In this document: positions 54,020-62,743 of the stretch, piece after piece
Numbering within the stretch: position 1 is the stretch's first letter
Layout: each line of letters starts with the position of its first letter
From: Aneurinibacillus uraniidurans
Lineage (GTDB): Bacteria; Bacillota; Bacilli; Aneurinibacillales; Aneurinibacillaceae
DNA length: 64,000 bases
Direction: 5' to 3'
NCBI RefSeq assembly: GCF_028471905.1
Contig: NZ_CP116902.1
Span: 2,392,501-2,456,500 of the forward strand
Translations under genes and position numbers: made by a program
The notes under the pieces: model-generated
Seen by the model: only the letters and a program-made list of their open reading frames with translations
Databases searched by the model: none
Told to the model about the DNA's origin: nothing

Positions 54020-54181
54020 TTATGTTTCCTTCTCTTGTTCCACAAAAATTCCATCTTGGTTTTCGCTGACTATTACCTCTATATCACTTCCAAATTTCTC
54101 TTCATAAAAAAGTTGAATCTGCTCTCTGAAATACACAACAATCGGCTCATCTCCATATTCCACCTGTAAAATGCGGATCAT
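54020..54181 (-). CDS. Small protein upstream of the recombinase, candidate directionality factor
   Basis: 53 residues from ATG 54181 (GCGGGTGATGAAT upstream). MIRILQVEYGDEPIVVYFRE continues QIQLFYEEKFGSDIEVIVSE and ends QEKET. Acidic, beta-alpha-beta-like. Not recognised. Recombinases of this class need a small directionality factor for excision, often encoded next to the recombinase gene and about 50-90 residues long, so its position and size make it a candidate. This is inference from placement alone. Confidence 0.6.
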   Translation of the reverse strand: MIRILQVEYGDEPIVVYFREQIQLFYEEKFGSDIEVIVSENQDGIFVEQEKET

Positions 54182-54256
54182 ATTCATCACCCGCTAGTAT
54201 ATATATGAAGCCGACTGTGCACACATATCTTGTACGCCAAATCAATTGTGTGCGGA

Positions 54257-55990
54257 CTAGAAAGTAAATCTCGCAAGCTCTTCGCGCAGCTGCCGTGAAA
54301 TACGCGCCATATCCTCAGCGTTCGCCGCAATCTCCTGAACGGTTGCCGACTGTTCCTGTGCAGAGGCCACAACTTCTTGTGTAGCTGACGCCGCCTCTTC
54401 TAGAATCGAGGTAATTTCCTCAATATGCACAAGCACATTCTCTACGGTTGACTCAATCTGGTTAAATGACTGTGCCATTCCGGATGAATCTTCCTCTGCT
54501 TCTTTCATACAAACCGCCATCGCATCGAGCGCCTGCCCACCTGCATGTACAAGCGTAATTTGTTCCGTCACCGCCTGCTCGCTTGTTCGCATAGATGACA
54601 CCGTGTGCTCCATCTCCAGCAGAATGTCCTGCACAAGTTCTGTGATCTGTCTAGCTGCTGCATTCGACTGCTCTGCTAACAACCGCACTTCGTCGGCTAC
54701 CACAGCAAACCCGCGTCCGTGTTTCCCTGCGCGAGCCGCTTCAATTGCTGCATTCAATGCAAGCAAGTTCGTCTGACTAGCAATCCCCGTAATAGCGGTT
54801 ACAATATCGCCAATTTGTGAAGAACGCTCGGTCAATCGCTCCATCGTTTCACACGCCTGCCCGACAGCATGTGAAATCGTTGGCATGTGTTCTACGGCCT
54901 GCCGAATCGCTTGCTGACCCTGTCGGGAAATATTTGCTGCCTGCTGTGTTCGATGATTGTTCTGCTCAATCTGCTTTTTCCCTGTACCAACGACATCGCG
55001 TGCCTGCTTCATCATCTGAACGATGTCACGAGCCCGTTCGTTCTGCTGTACACTTCCATCCGCTACTTCCTGAATGGTACATGCAACAGACGCAGCACTT
55101 GCTTCCGAGTACTCCGTTGCAATTGATAATCTTTCTGCATCTGCTGCTACTCCGTCCACACTCGTTTGGACATTGCGCAAAAATCCGGCCAATGTAGTCT
55201 CCATTAGTTGAAAAGCGTGCGAGAGCCTTCCCACTTCATCCTGGCTATTATCCGCTATCGTTATCTTTTGTTTCACGGGCGAAGAAAAGTCTCCCGCAGC
55301 AATTTTCTCAGCCGTTTCCGTTACGTCCTGTAATGGACGCAAACTTCGGCGGGCCAACCAGGAAAACAGCAGCGTTGACACACACACAAGCCCCACACTT
55401 GTCGGTACAAATGTCGGAATATTGTCGATGATGGCTCCCTGAACAAGATCATTCACAAAAGAAGCACTCATATCCATCTCCAATACACCAATCACCTGGC
55501 CTGTTTGATCTCGAATAGGTGCTACAGCAGGCAAATAGTCTCCATATTTTTCATCATGCACCAGATGCATACTCAGCGTCTCTCCCTTCATGACAGCCGC
55601 CACCTGTTCAGCACTAAGCGCTTCGGTCGGCTCGCCAATCGGGGAGGCAATCTTCGAGTCTTTCGGCTGTCCATCTAGCAATATGCGCACTTGATTATTT
55701 CGTACTTCTACCGTTGTGATATACAAAGCTCCAGTTTTTTCACGTAGATCATTTAATTCGCGGCGTAGTTTCCAGTAGGTCTCATCGTCAGCTGGCCGTG
55801 CAAGAAATTTCTTATACGTTTCCGTATCCATATGTGCTACCGTATTCTCAGCCATCCGGCTGCTATATTCCGCTACTGTCTGCTCCACTGCTCGATTCAC
55901 GCTGCGGTACGAAAAAACCTCACTGATTCCCACTACAAAAATAATGAGTGACGCAGATAGCAGGAATAGCTTCCGTCGCAAACTCATCAA
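54257..55990 (-). CDS. Methyl-accepting chemotaxis protein
   Basis: 577 residues with an N-terminal transmembrane helix ([20 protein letters not shown]), a roughly 150-residue periplasm-like sensory region with [16 protein letters not shown], a second helix ([20 protein letters not shown]), a HAMP domain ([20 protein letters not shown]) and a long cytoplasmic signalling coiled coil with the hairpin tip [40 protein letters not shown]. It senses an extracellular signal and controls CheA. GAGGAGGGCTGGTGAG precedes the start, TTG 55990 or ATG 55987. It lies inside the cotE element, between the recombinase and the attR. Confidence 0.93.
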   Translation of the reverse strand: MMSLRRKLFLLSASLIIFVVGISEVFSYRSVNRAVEQTVAEYSSRMAENTVAHMDTETYKKFLARPADDETYWKLRRELNDLREKTGALYITTVEVRNNQVRILLDGQPKDSKIASPIGEPTEALSAEQVAAVMKGETLSMHLVHDEKYGDYLPAVAPIRDQTGQVIGVLEMDMSASFVNDLVQGAIIDNIPTFVPTSVGLVCVSTLLFSWLARRSLRPLQDVTETAEKIAAGDFSSPVKQKITIADNSQDEVGRLSHAFQLMETTLAGFLRNVQTSVDGVAADAERLSIATEYSEASAASVACTIQEVADGSVQQNERARDIVQMMKQARDVVGTGKKQIEQNNHRTQQAANISRQGQQAIRQAVEHMPTISHAVGQACETMERLTERSSQIGDIVTAITGIASQTNLLALNAAIEAARAGKHGRGFAVVADEVRLLAEQSNAAARQITELVQDILLEMEHTVSSMRTSEQAVTEQITLVHAGGQALDAMAVCMKEAEEDSSGMAQSFNQIESTVENVLVHIEEITSILEEAASATQEVVASAQEQSATVQEIAANAEDMARISRQLREELARFTF

Positions 55991-56050
55991 CTCACCAGCC
56001 CTCCTCTTTTATGTATTTATGCACAATGCTATCCAACTCTGCATACGAGA

Positions 56051-56081
56051 GAAAGCCAGGCGCGCACAGCCTGGCTTTCCT
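56051..56081. terminator. Hairpin terminator
   Basis: AAAGCCAGG..CCTGGCTTT stem between the MCP gene and the small zinc-ribbon gene. Confidence 0.7.
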
Positions 56082-56092
56082 CCCACTATTAT

Positions 56093-56242
56093 TCATTCCT
56101 GAATAAACAATTCGTCTTCTGCATGAAAGGAGTCGTCATGGTAGGTCTCTACCATGATTTCGCGGCAATTTGTACACTCCGCACGGTTGCGTTCCCAGCT
56201 AACCAACTCATTCCCGCAAGAAATGCACTTATCTTCTGTCAT
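56093..56242 (-). CDS. Small zinc-ribbon protein, 49 aa
   Basis: ATG 56242 with AAGGAGGCGTATTTACG upstream. MTEDKCISCGNELVSWERNR, then AECTNCREIM and an acidic tail. The paired CxxC-x16-CxxC is a rubredoxin-like zinc ribbon. Not assigned to a family. It is the first gene inside the element at the attR side, and a second candidate for an accessory excision factor, although such factors rarely carry zinc ribbons. Unlisted by length-limited ORF calling. Confidence 0.65.
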   Translation of the reverse strand: MTEDKCISCGNELVSWERNRAECTNCREIMVETYHDDSFHAEDELFIQE

Positions 56243-56338
56243 ACGTAAATACGCCTCCTTTATAGTTGTTAGGGTGTCTGCATCGCATATGTTTTATGCT
56301 TGTTTATGTATAATGCATATAGTATGCCAAAAATAAAA

Positions 56339-56370
56339 CGGAAGCCTGCCATCTTTCTGGCAGACTTCCG
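56339..56370. terminator. Hairpin near the attR end
   Basis: GGAAGCCTGCCA..TGGCAGACTTCC, strong stem with one mismatch, 13 bases inside the right arm. Could block read-through between cotE and the element. Confidence 0.75.
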
Positions 56371-56382
56371 CTTCTATACTAT

Positions 56383-56413
56383 TATATACAATTAACCTAC
56401 CTTCGTATCTGTG
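56383..56413. other. attR of the cotE intervening element
   Basis: Inner arm 56383-56404 contains TACAATTAACCT at 56387-56398 and ends CTTC, mirror of the attL arm; core ACCtTCGTaTCTgTG at 56399-56413. The exchange point is TCT at 56408-56410. Position 56407 and below (minus-strand GATACGAAGG..) is element sequence by this reading. Confidence 0.85.
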
Positions 56414-56643
56414 TTGTTGTTGTACGAATACCAGATGTTGAATTCATACGATCCGCTTACCTCGACAGCTTCTCCGATTTTGTTCGCCCGGTATGTGTGG
56501 TTAATCACCCAGGCTCCCAAAATCGTGACTGCTTTGTGGGATGGGGTAACGGTGTGAGTGGTTTCGGAAAACTTACGACCACGACCACAAACCGCTTTCG
56601 TAATAATTTCCCGGCACTGCACTTCTTTATTTGTACTCGACAT
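56392..56643 (-). CDS. cotE: CotE, N-terminal part (gene split by intervening element)
   Basis: 83 codons from ATG 56643, with GGAGGAGGTAACAACC upstream. MSSTNKEVQCREIITKAVCG, RGRKFSETTHTVTPSHKAVT, ILGAWVINHTYRANKIGEAV and VSGSYEFNIWYSYNNNT follow the CotE N-terminal half (REIITKAVVAKGRKFTQ, ILGGWIINHKYDAEKVG, EIEGYYDINVWYSYADNT). After codon 78 the reading enters element sequence (DTKVG, then TAA). Only the first 78 residues belong to CotE. Neighbour order ricA-cotE is as in B. subtilis. As it stands the gene can only make a truncated coat protein lacking the C-terminal half. Confidence 0.95.
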   Translation of the reverse strand: MSSTNKEVQCREIITKAVCGRGRKFSETTHTVTPSHKAVTILGAWVINHTYRANKIGEAVEVSGSYEFNIWYSYNNNTDTKVG

Positions 56644-56683
56644 ATGGTTGTTACCTCCTCCATCCAGCATTTCCCTACATGTG

Positions 56684-56781
56684 TATGCAGGGCATTCATC
56701 ACGGGTGCAGCCCTCTAGCGCCCACATTATGAAGCCCCAAAATCAGCGTCTTGACTGATAATCCATAAATATGCAGGGCAT
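56684..56781. repeat. Two direct repeats upstream of cotE
   Basis: TATGCAGGGCAT occurs at 56684-56695 and again at 56770-56781, 86 bases apart. On the coding strand each reads ATGCCCTGCATA followed by CACATG or TTTATG. B. subtilis cotE has two promoters (sigma-E and sigma-K); these could be the -10 regions or a regulator site. That link is inference. Confidence 0.45.
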
Positions 56782-56890
56782 ACGCCGTGGGTGAAAGCAG
56801 AAAGTAGGCATCGTTCGATTCCCATCTGTTTTCACCTGTAACACCACCACTTGCCGCAGTAATCCGAATGCCAATCACTCCGCTGCTGCC

Positions 56891-57313
56891 TTACCCATTT
56901 TTTCGACCCGCTTCACTGTACAGCGGGTCGCCGCCGGTAGAAACGATAATGTGCTCTGAAACTTTATTTGCAATTGCACCTGTTACCATCTGCAATAGTT
57001 CATTCATCTCAGCCTGTGATTGTCTGAATTCGACTACAATTGGAATCTGATCTAACTCGTCCTGCAACGCATCAATCTCCCGCTCCAGTGCCGGAATTTG
57101 CTCATCCTTGCGGTTGTGCTCAAGCGTTACAATTCGCTTCTGCTTCTGTTTAATCTCGGCAATCAGTTGTTGTACCGTTTCATTCGCATTAATTTTCTGC
57201 TCTGCCTGCTTGAAGCGTGCTACTTCTTCTGAGTTAGCAATTAACCCCGCAAGATCACGTGCCTGTTCGAGAATCGAATCATAATCAAGCATATGCTCCT
57301 TCTTCTCTTCCAT
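56891..57313 (-). CDS. ricA: RicA (YmcA) family regulator
   Basis: 140 residues from ATG 57313 (AGAGGTGTAAGACAG upstream), five bases past the miaB stop. MEEKKEHMLDYDSILEQARD, LAGLIANSEEVARFKQAEQK, INANETVQQLIAEIKQKQKR and a C-terminal FRQSQAEMNELLQMVTGAIA helix are the YlbF/YmcA pattern. RicA with RicF and RicT forms a Fe-S-bearing complex that stimulates RNase Y processing and helps Spo0A, biofilm and competence. Gene order miaB-ricA-cotE is as in B. subtilis. Confidence 0.92.
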   Translation of the reverse strand: MEEKKEHMLDYDSILEQARDLAGLIANSEEVARFKQAEQKINANETVQQLIAEIKQKQKRIVTLEHNRKDEQIPALEREIDALQDELDQIPIVVEFRQSQAEMNELLQMVTGAIANKVSEHIIVSTGGDPLYSEAGRKNG

Positions 57314-57318
57314 CTGTC

Positions 57319-58842
57319 TTACACCTCTACTTTTGGAACAACTTCTCCATAAAGTGTCCATGTCTGCGGTTCTGTAATCTTCACATGAATCAACTGGCCA
57401 ATTGTTTCTTTTGGTGCCGTAAAATGAACAATTTTATTCGTCCGTGTACGTCCCATAAGCACATCCGGATTGTTCTTGCTCTCACCTTCTACAAGCACTT
57501 CGACGACCTGACCGCGCAGTTTTTCATTTTGCTCGCGTCCCAGACGGTTTACTAGATTAATCAGACGTTGCAAGCGATCTTTCTTCTCCGCTTCTGATAC
57601 ATTGTCTTCCATATCAGCTGCCGGTGTTCCAGAACGTGGCGAATAAATAAACGTGTACGCAGAATGGAAGCCCACTTCCTCGACAAGGGACATGGTTTCC
57701 AGGAATTGTTCTTCCGTTTCACCCGGAAAACCAACAATAATATCAGTAGTCAGAACCGCATCTGGAATAGCCACTTTAATCTTCCGAACGAGTTCTAGAT
57801 ACTGTTCGCGCGTATACTTACGGGCCATCCGCTTGAGAACTTCCGTGCTGCCGGACTGCATTGGCAGGTGAATGTATTCCATCAAGTTCCCCTTTTTCGC
57901 CAATACTTCAATCAGATGGTCATCAAAATCACGCGGATGACTCGTTGTAAAGCGAACCCGTGGCACATCAATTTTGCGCACATCATCCATTAAGTCACCG
58001 AAGCCATATTCAATATCCGTAAAATCCTTACCGTATGCGTTGACGTTCTGTCCGAGCAGGAAAATCTCCTTATAGCCCTGACGTGCCAAGTCGCGTACTT
58101 CTGCGAGTACATCTTCTGGGCGGCGGCTGCGCTCTTTACCACGTGTATACGGTACAATACAGTACGTACAGAACTTGTCGCAGCCATACATAATGTTTAC
58201 CCACGCCCGCAGTCCCTCTTTGCGCACTTTCGGCATGTTCTCAACGACGTTTCCTTCTTTGGACCACACTTCAACGACCATTTCTTTATTAAAGAATGCA
58301 TCACGAAGCAGAACCGGCATACGATGGATGTTATGCGTGCCAAAAATTAAATCTACATGCGGATAGCTTTTGAGAATACGGTTCACAACCGCTTCCTCCT
58401 GTGACATACAGCCGCAGACACCGAGAATCAGCTCTGGCTTCTCTTTCTTCAATGCTTTTAAGCGACCAATCTCGCCAAATACTTTATCTTCCGCACCTTC
58501 ACGCACGGCACACGTATTAAACAAGATCACGTCTGCCTCTGCTTCATCTTCTGTCTCGGTAAAGTTCATCGCCTGAAACAATCCGATAATCGTTTCAGTA
58601 TCATGCTCATTTGCCTGACAGCCATACGTACGAATCAAATAGGTACGGCCTTTGCCTAGCCCTTGTAACTCCTCTGGAATCCCTTCAAACTCGTTATATT
58701 CGATGCCATTCTTCGTACGCTTCTTCGCATCTTTTAAGCTTGGTGCTGTTCCTGAAAAATATTTGCTGTAATCTTTCTCCTTCTTCGGAGCGGATTTTAA
58801 GTCCACAGAAGAAGCGGAATTATTTTTTGTTTCGTGTGTCAT
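57319..58842 (-). CDS. miaB: tRNA-2-methylthio-N6-dimethylallyladenosine synthase MiaB
   Basis: 507 residues from ATG 58842 (GGAGGTTAGT precedes it; frame to 58854 passes through the site). N-terminal MTTase domain [20 protein letters not shown] with [13 protein letters not shown] and [12 protein letters not shown] for the first cluster, radical-SAM motif [20 protein letters not shown] (CxxxCxxC), then [20 protein letters not shown] and a C-terminal TRAM domain with [13 protein letters not shown]. Adds 2-methylthio to i6A37 of tRNAs. First gene of the miaB-ricA(-cotE) set. Confidence 0.98.
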   Translation of the reverse strand: MTHETKNNSASSVDLKSAPKKEKDYSKYFSGTAPSLKDAKKRTKNGIEYNEFEGIPEELQGLGKGRTYLIRTYGCQANEHDTETIIGLFQAMNFTETEDEAEADVILFNTCAVREGAEDKVFGEIGRLKALKKEKPELILGVCGCMSQEEAVVNRILKSYPHVDLIFGTHNIHRMPVLLRDAFFNKEMVVEVWSKEGNVVENMPKVRKEGLRAWVNIMYGCDKFCTYCIVPYTRGKERSRRPEDVLAEVRDLARQGYKEIFLLGQNVNAYGKDFTDIEYGFGDLMDDVRKIDVPRVRFTTSHPRDFDDHLIEVLAKKGNLMEYIHLPMQSGSTEVLKRMARKYTREQYLELVRKIKVAIPDAVLTTDIIVGFPGETEEQFLETMSLVEEVGFHSAYTFIYSPRSGTPAADMEDNVSEAEKKDRLQRLINLVNRLGREQNEKLRGQVVEVLVEGESKNNPDVLMGRTRTNKIVHFTAPKETIGQLIHVKITEPQTWTLYGEVVPKVEV

Positions 58843-58954
58843 ACTAACCTCCATAACAAATGTGATGCGTTACCTTACGATTATACATAACTGCCTTTAT
58901 AAACTCAAAAGAAACCTATCCCTTTGCTAAATACGCAGTATTTTTAAACTATAA

Positions 58955-58994
58955 AAACCTAGCAGCAGAATGTTCCCCATCTGCTGCTAGGTTT
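58955..58994 (-). terminator. Terminator of the histidine-kinase operon
   Basis: AAACCTAGCAGCAG..CTGCTGCTAGGTTT, perfect 14-bp stem; the HK stop codon (58993-58995) overlaps its first arm. Confidence 0.9.
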
Positions 58995-61917
58995 ACGATT
59001 TCTTCTCGATTTTAAGCAATTGCTCCATTGTTGCTAAAAAATCAGGGAGATGCAGCGGCTTCGTAATGTATTCCACAAACCCAGCCGCTTTTCCCCGTGC
59101 AATTTCATGTGGCATCGCATGCGCACTAATCGCTACGACAGGAATGTGTTTCGTATGTGGATCTGTCCGAAGACGACGAAGCACTTCGTACCCATTCATA
59201 CTAGGTAAATGCAGGTCAAGCAAAATCACATGCGGCTCATGCACTTGCGCTAATTCTATGCCAAGTTCCGCATCTGAGGCAGAAAGCACCTCGACGTCCG
59301 GGTAGCGGCTTAGCACACGAGATATAAGCATAAGATTAGCTGGATTATCTTCAATATATAGCACCTTACGCAGTGGTAGATGTATACGGTTATGAGTTTT
59401 CAGCAGTCTAACTTCCCCGGTATTCGCATGCTGCACCGACACACTTTCACAGCGGCATAGATCAATCCAGAAGTCACTTCCCACTCCCGGTGTGCTCCGA
59501 ACCTGCACATCACCATTCATCAAGCGAGCCAACTGACGAGCAATCGTTAGTCCAACTCCTGTTCCTTCAATTCCGTCCTGCTCGCCACGCTGAAATGATT
59601 CAAAAATTACGGCCTTCTGCATATCCGTAATCCCACACCCCGTATCTGATACCGTAATGCGCACCCAGTCCGACTGTGGCTCTTCAACGCTCACCGTAAT
59701 TAAGCCACCGTCCTGATTGTACTTCACCGCATTTGACAATAAATTCAGTAAAATTTGCTTCAGTCGAATCCGGTCCGCCATCACAACAGCCAACCCGGGT
59801 GAAAGTTCGTAACGAATCGTACACGTAATGCTTCGCCGATCAGCGAGCGGCGCAATCAGCGCCGTGCACTCCTGCAGAAGAGAATGAACATCTACAGGCT
59901 CAAGCGTGATCGATGTTTTACCGGCTTCAATCCGTGCCAAATCCAGTACATCATCAATTAAATCAAGCAGATGATTTCCTGCTTTCAAAATCTCCTCCAC
60001 ACTTTGCTTTTGCAAGGATGTGAGCGTTTCATGCGGATGGTATTCCAATAGCTGAGCGAACCCAAGAATCGCATTCATCGGTGTGCGCAGTTCATGACTC
60101 ATACTCGATAAAAACTGTGATTTAGCCCTGCTTGCCTTTTCGGCTTCCTCCCGTGCTAGAATCAGCAACTGTTCCATTCGCTTCTTCTCTGTAATATCAC
60201 GTACCAGCGCTGATACAGTTCGTTTTGCTCTAGGTCGGTTACACACTGGCGCAATTCGCGTTTGGAACCAACGCCGTCCCCATGAACCCGTAAGCTCTTG
60301 TTCGAGTACGTCAGGCTGTCCACTAGCAAGCACACGCAGCACCGCTTCGTGCATGATGCGACCTGGCTCTTCTCCAATCCGATCAGCTAGTTTTTTGCCG
60401 ATAATCTCCTCATGGTGTTTCCATTGCGTCCATACATTCACATACACGCCATCTTCATCGATCTCAAAAATAATATCGTCAATGGACTGCAAAAGCGCTT
60501 GCAAATCCTGCTCGCGTTCTTCGAGTTCGTGCTGTGCTGCACCGAGACGCTCCCCCATATCAGCAATTAGTTGTTCGGTTTCATGCAGCTCCTCAATCTT
60601 CGATCCAACAGGCTCCTGCCTGTATCTTCCCTGTTCAATACAGCGGATCATATGATTCACTCTTGTAAGGGGATGCAGTAAACTACTACTCATCCGACGA
60701 GCTTGATAATACTGAATCACAAAAAATCCAACATAAAATACGAAAAGACCAGCTAGCATCCACAATCCTGCCTGCATTAGTTCAAAACCGAGACGGTCAG
60801 CTTCCTTGTATATACTTTGCTCAGGCGTACAAATAAGTAAGCGCCAGCCTGTACGAGGAATTGTTTCCCAGGCCACAAGCCGCTTTTCTCCATTGATGTC
60901 TACATGGTTAATGCCACTTTTCTCCGCCTGTACAAGCTTATATACAGTAGAAAAATCAGGATGATCTTGTAAAAAGCCAGAGGATGGCACCAAATTTTGG
61001 GACGTATTCCAATCCCGGACTCCTTCATCTGAGAGAGCTAATACGGAACCGTCGCGCCCAAGGAGCATTCCATATCCATCCCACGGAATGTCTAGATTGA
61101 GTATATGGCGTGAAATCGTATCCAACGTTACATCAAGGCCCACAACCCCTTCTAATCGACCACTAGAATATACGGGGAACAGACAAGATGTCATCCAGCC
61201 TTTCCCGGCCAAATCAAGATACGTATTCGTCCAACATGCCTGTCGCTGTGGATTATGCTCCTGATCTGCCTCATAATAAAAGTTATAGGAGGTAAAGTTT
61301 ATGCCTTCTTGAAACCGTTTTCTCACATCCAAATAAGGGTATACAACCGCTAATGAGTTGTGGTCGGTATAGTACACCCATGTGAGCATAGACTGCGACT
61401 GCTGGACATGCTTAAAAAGCGGCTGCAGCTGTAAAAGCTGCGCCACTTTTTGTTTTCCATGGGCGGTAACGGGTTTGTGCCCGCTGTAAAAAACCGCTAC
61501 ACCATCATGATTCATGCTGTCCCTCACGGTATAGTACGGTCCGTTCGGCTGCTGAACAAGACGAGAGGCATCATCAACAGACAGAGCAGGAACGGGCTGC
61601 GCCAGTCTGTACTCGATTTGCTGATGTAGCACATTTCCAAGTGATTCAATACTAGAAAGCTTCTGCTCAATCCCGGTTGCCTCGCGACGGGCAATCCGTT
61701 GTAATTCATCGTTCGCAGTTTGCTTACTATGTATAATGATCTGCTCTTTCGTCCAAATGCCCGAGAAAAAATACAATCCCACAAAAAGCAATTCCACTAG
61801 CACAAGCGGAATCAACACGGTTCGTACATATGACTTCCATATCCACCGAAGCAGAGAAATTGGTCGGTTTTGTTTGAACTTCTTACTGTGGTGTGCTGAT
61901 ATGAACCATGATTTCAT
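58993..61917 (-). CDS. Hybrid sensor histidine kinase with receiver domain
   Basis: About 974 residues from ATG 61917 (an upstream ATG at 61986 would overlap the preceding gene by 100 bases). Two membrane helices (TVLIPLVLVELLFVGLYFFS; about residue 395 AGLWMLAGLFVFYVGFFVIQ) bracket a dCache-like extracellular sensor; a HAMP-like linker, a PAS domain (QSIDDIIFEIDEDGVYVNVW), HisKA (FLSSMSHELRTPMNAILGFA), HATPase (QILLNLLSNAVKYN, VSDTGCGI, EGTGVGLTIAR) and a C-terminal receiver (ILLDLHLPSMNGYEVLRRL, VVAISAHAMP, YITKPLHLP) follow. Phospho-accepting His and Asp are present. It is downstream of cheX- and cheY-like genes on the same strand, probably one operon. Signal unknown. Confidence 0.93.
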   Translation of the reverse strand: MKSWFISAHHSKKFKQNRPISLLRWIWKSYVRTVLIPLVLVELLFVGLYFFSGIWTKEQIIIHSKQTANDELQRIARREATGIEQKLSSIESLGNVLHQQIEYRLAQPVPALSVDDASRLVQQPNGPYYTVRDSMNHDGVAVFYSGHKPVTAHGKQKVAQLLQLQPLFKHVQQSQSMLTWVYYTDHNSLAVVYPYLDVRKRFQEGINFTSYNFYYEADQEHNPQRQACWTNTYLDLAGKGWMTSCLFPVYSSGRLEGVVGLDVTLDTISRHILNLDIPWDGYGMLLGRDGSVLALSDEGVRDWNTSQNLVPSSGFLQDHPDFSTVYKLVQAEKSGINHVDINGEKRLVAWETIPRTGWRLLICTPEQSIYKEADRLGFELMQAGLWMLAGLFVFYVGFFVIQYYQARRMSSSLLHPLTRVNHMIRCIEQGRYRQEPVGSKIEELHETEQLIADMGERLGAAQHELEEREQDLQALLQSIDDIIFEIDEDGVYVNVWTQWKHHEEIIGKKLADRIGEEPGRIMHEAVLRVLASGQPDVLEQELTGSWGRRWFQTRIAPVCNRPRAKRTVSALVRDITEKKRMEQLLILAREEAEKASRAKSQFLSSMSHELRTPMNAILGFAQLLEYHPHETLTSLQKQSVEEILKAGNHLLDLIDDVLDLARIEAGKTSITLEPVDVHSLLQECTALIAPLADRRSITCTIRYELSPGLAVVMADRIRLKQILLNLLSNAVKYNQDGGLITVSVEEPQSDWVRITVSDTGCGITDMQKAVIFESFQRGEQDGIEGTGVGLTIARQLARLMNGDVQVRSTPGVGSDFWIDLCRCESVSVQHANTGEVRLLKTHNRIHLPLRKVLYIEDNPANLMLISRVLSRYPDVEVLSASDAELGIELAQVHEPHVILLDLHLPSMNGYEVLRRLRTDPHTKHIPVVAISAHAMPHEIARGKAAGFVEYITKPLHLPDFLATMEQLLKIEKKS

Positions 61918-62344
61918 ACTCGTTATCAATGCCAAACGGGATGCTGATAAACTTGTTGACAGAACGGAATCGGCTTTCTCCCTCATTAATAATCGGTGGA
62001 GTAATATTTACATCTGTATGCCCACTGTTTGTAAGCTCGGTACAACAAGCCGCGCCTACCCAGTTTCCGAACTCAGAAAAAGCACTCCATCCCATGTCAT
62101 CAATCTCAAGAATTTCCATACCACCATACATTTTACCAATAATGGCACAAACCGTAGCGGTTGACATCCCCATGATTAGTTCTGCCTTAATAGACCCTGT
62201 TACCCCAACAATGACAGATACTTGCCCGGATAGTACGGGATTTACCTGTAATGTCGGTTTACCAGGGTTAACTTTCATACCAAGATGATTTTCCAGGACG
62301 CTACGTGTCCCAAGCAAAATGGCATTAACTTGATTTGCTTGCAT
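61883..62344 (-). CDS. CheX-like chemotaxis phosphatase
   Basis: 153 residues. The CheC/CheX active motif E-x2-N is present in SAFSEFGNWVGAACCTEL; NAILLGTRSVLENHLGMKVN and AELIMGMSTATVCAIIGKMY and the C-terminal IPFGIDNEYEIMVHIST complete the family pattern. CheX dephosphorylates CheY~P. It lies between the CheY-like gene (36 bases) and the hybrid kinase, which starts inside it. Confidence 0.88.
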   Translation of the reverse strand: MQANQVNAILLGTRSVLENHLGMKVNPGKPTLQVNPVLSGQVSVIVGVTGSIKAELIMGMSTATVCAIIGKMYGGMEILEIDDMGWSAFSEFGNWVGAACCTELTNSGHTDVNITPPIINEGESRFRSVNKFISIPFGIDNEYEIMVHISTPQ

Positions 62345-62380
62345 ACTCCCCGCCCTCCACCTGTTTCTCTTTACAACATA

Positions 62381-62743
62381 TTAACCAAGCACTTTTTTGA
62401 TTGCTTCAATAACGCGGTCTTCCTGGAACGGCTTCACAATAAAGTCACGTGCACCGGCCTGAATGGCCTGTACAACCATGTTCTGTTGACCCATCGCAGA
62501 ACACATAATAATTTTAGCGTTCGGGTCCAATGCGCGAATTTCTTTTACCGCTTCGATTCCATCCATCTCTGGCATTGTAATATCCATCGTTACCAAATCA
62601 GGCGTAACCTGCTTGTATTTCTCAACTGCTTCTAGGCCATTCGCTGCTTCTTCCGCTACTGTATATCCATGCTTTGTAAGAAATCCTTTAATCATCATTC
62701 GCATGAATGATGCATCATCCACAATCATAACTCGTTTACTCAT
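62381..62743 (-). CDS. CheY-type response regulator
   Basis: 120 residues, single receiver domain. MIVDDASFMRMMIKGFLTKH with the acidic pair, phospho-acceptor Asp in LVTMDITMPEMDGIEAVKEI, the Thr/Ser in IIMCSAMGQQNMVVQAIQAG, and Lys in FIVKPFQEDRVIEAIKKVL. GAGGAACACGG precedes the ATG at 62743. It heads the CheY-CheX-kinase set and may receive phosphate from that kinase or serve chemotaxis. Confidence 0.95.
   Translation of the reverse strand: MSKRVMIVDDASFMRMMIKGFLTKHGYTVAEEAANGLEAVEKYKQVTPDLVTMDITMPEMDGIEAVKEIRALDPNAKIIMCSAMGQQNMVVQAIQAGARDFIVKPFQEDRVIEAIKKVLG

Larger units (their letters stand above)
39252..56408. mobile_element. 17.16-kb recombinase-borne intervening element splitting cotE, with CRISPR-Cas cargo
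   Basis: Bounded by core repeats 17,158 bp apart (39241-39255 and 56399-56413) with inverted inner arms. Contents in order on the minus strand from the cotE start side: small zinc ribbon protein (56093-56242), MCP (54257-55990), small protein 54020-54181, large serine recombinase (52396-53946), aldehyde dehydrogenase (50669-52159), CRISPR array, cas6-8b-7-5-3-4-1-2. The cas2 stop is only 6 bases from the inner arm. Both cotE halves are on the same strand and in the order that excision would rejoin. Skin-type elements in sigK and other sporulation genes use the same design, with mother-cell excision. Whether this one is excised is not known from sequence. Confidence 0.9.

Noticed and set aside
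54198-54207. Possible sigma-E/K -10 (CATATATATA) before the small gene at 54181
   Set aside because: It leaves almost no leader before the ribosome-binding site and the -35 spacing is poor.
56399-56406. Crossover at the GGT shared by the two ends
   Set aside because: Would also restore the frame, but the arm symmetry places the centre at the AGA, so GA is the preferred dinucleotide.
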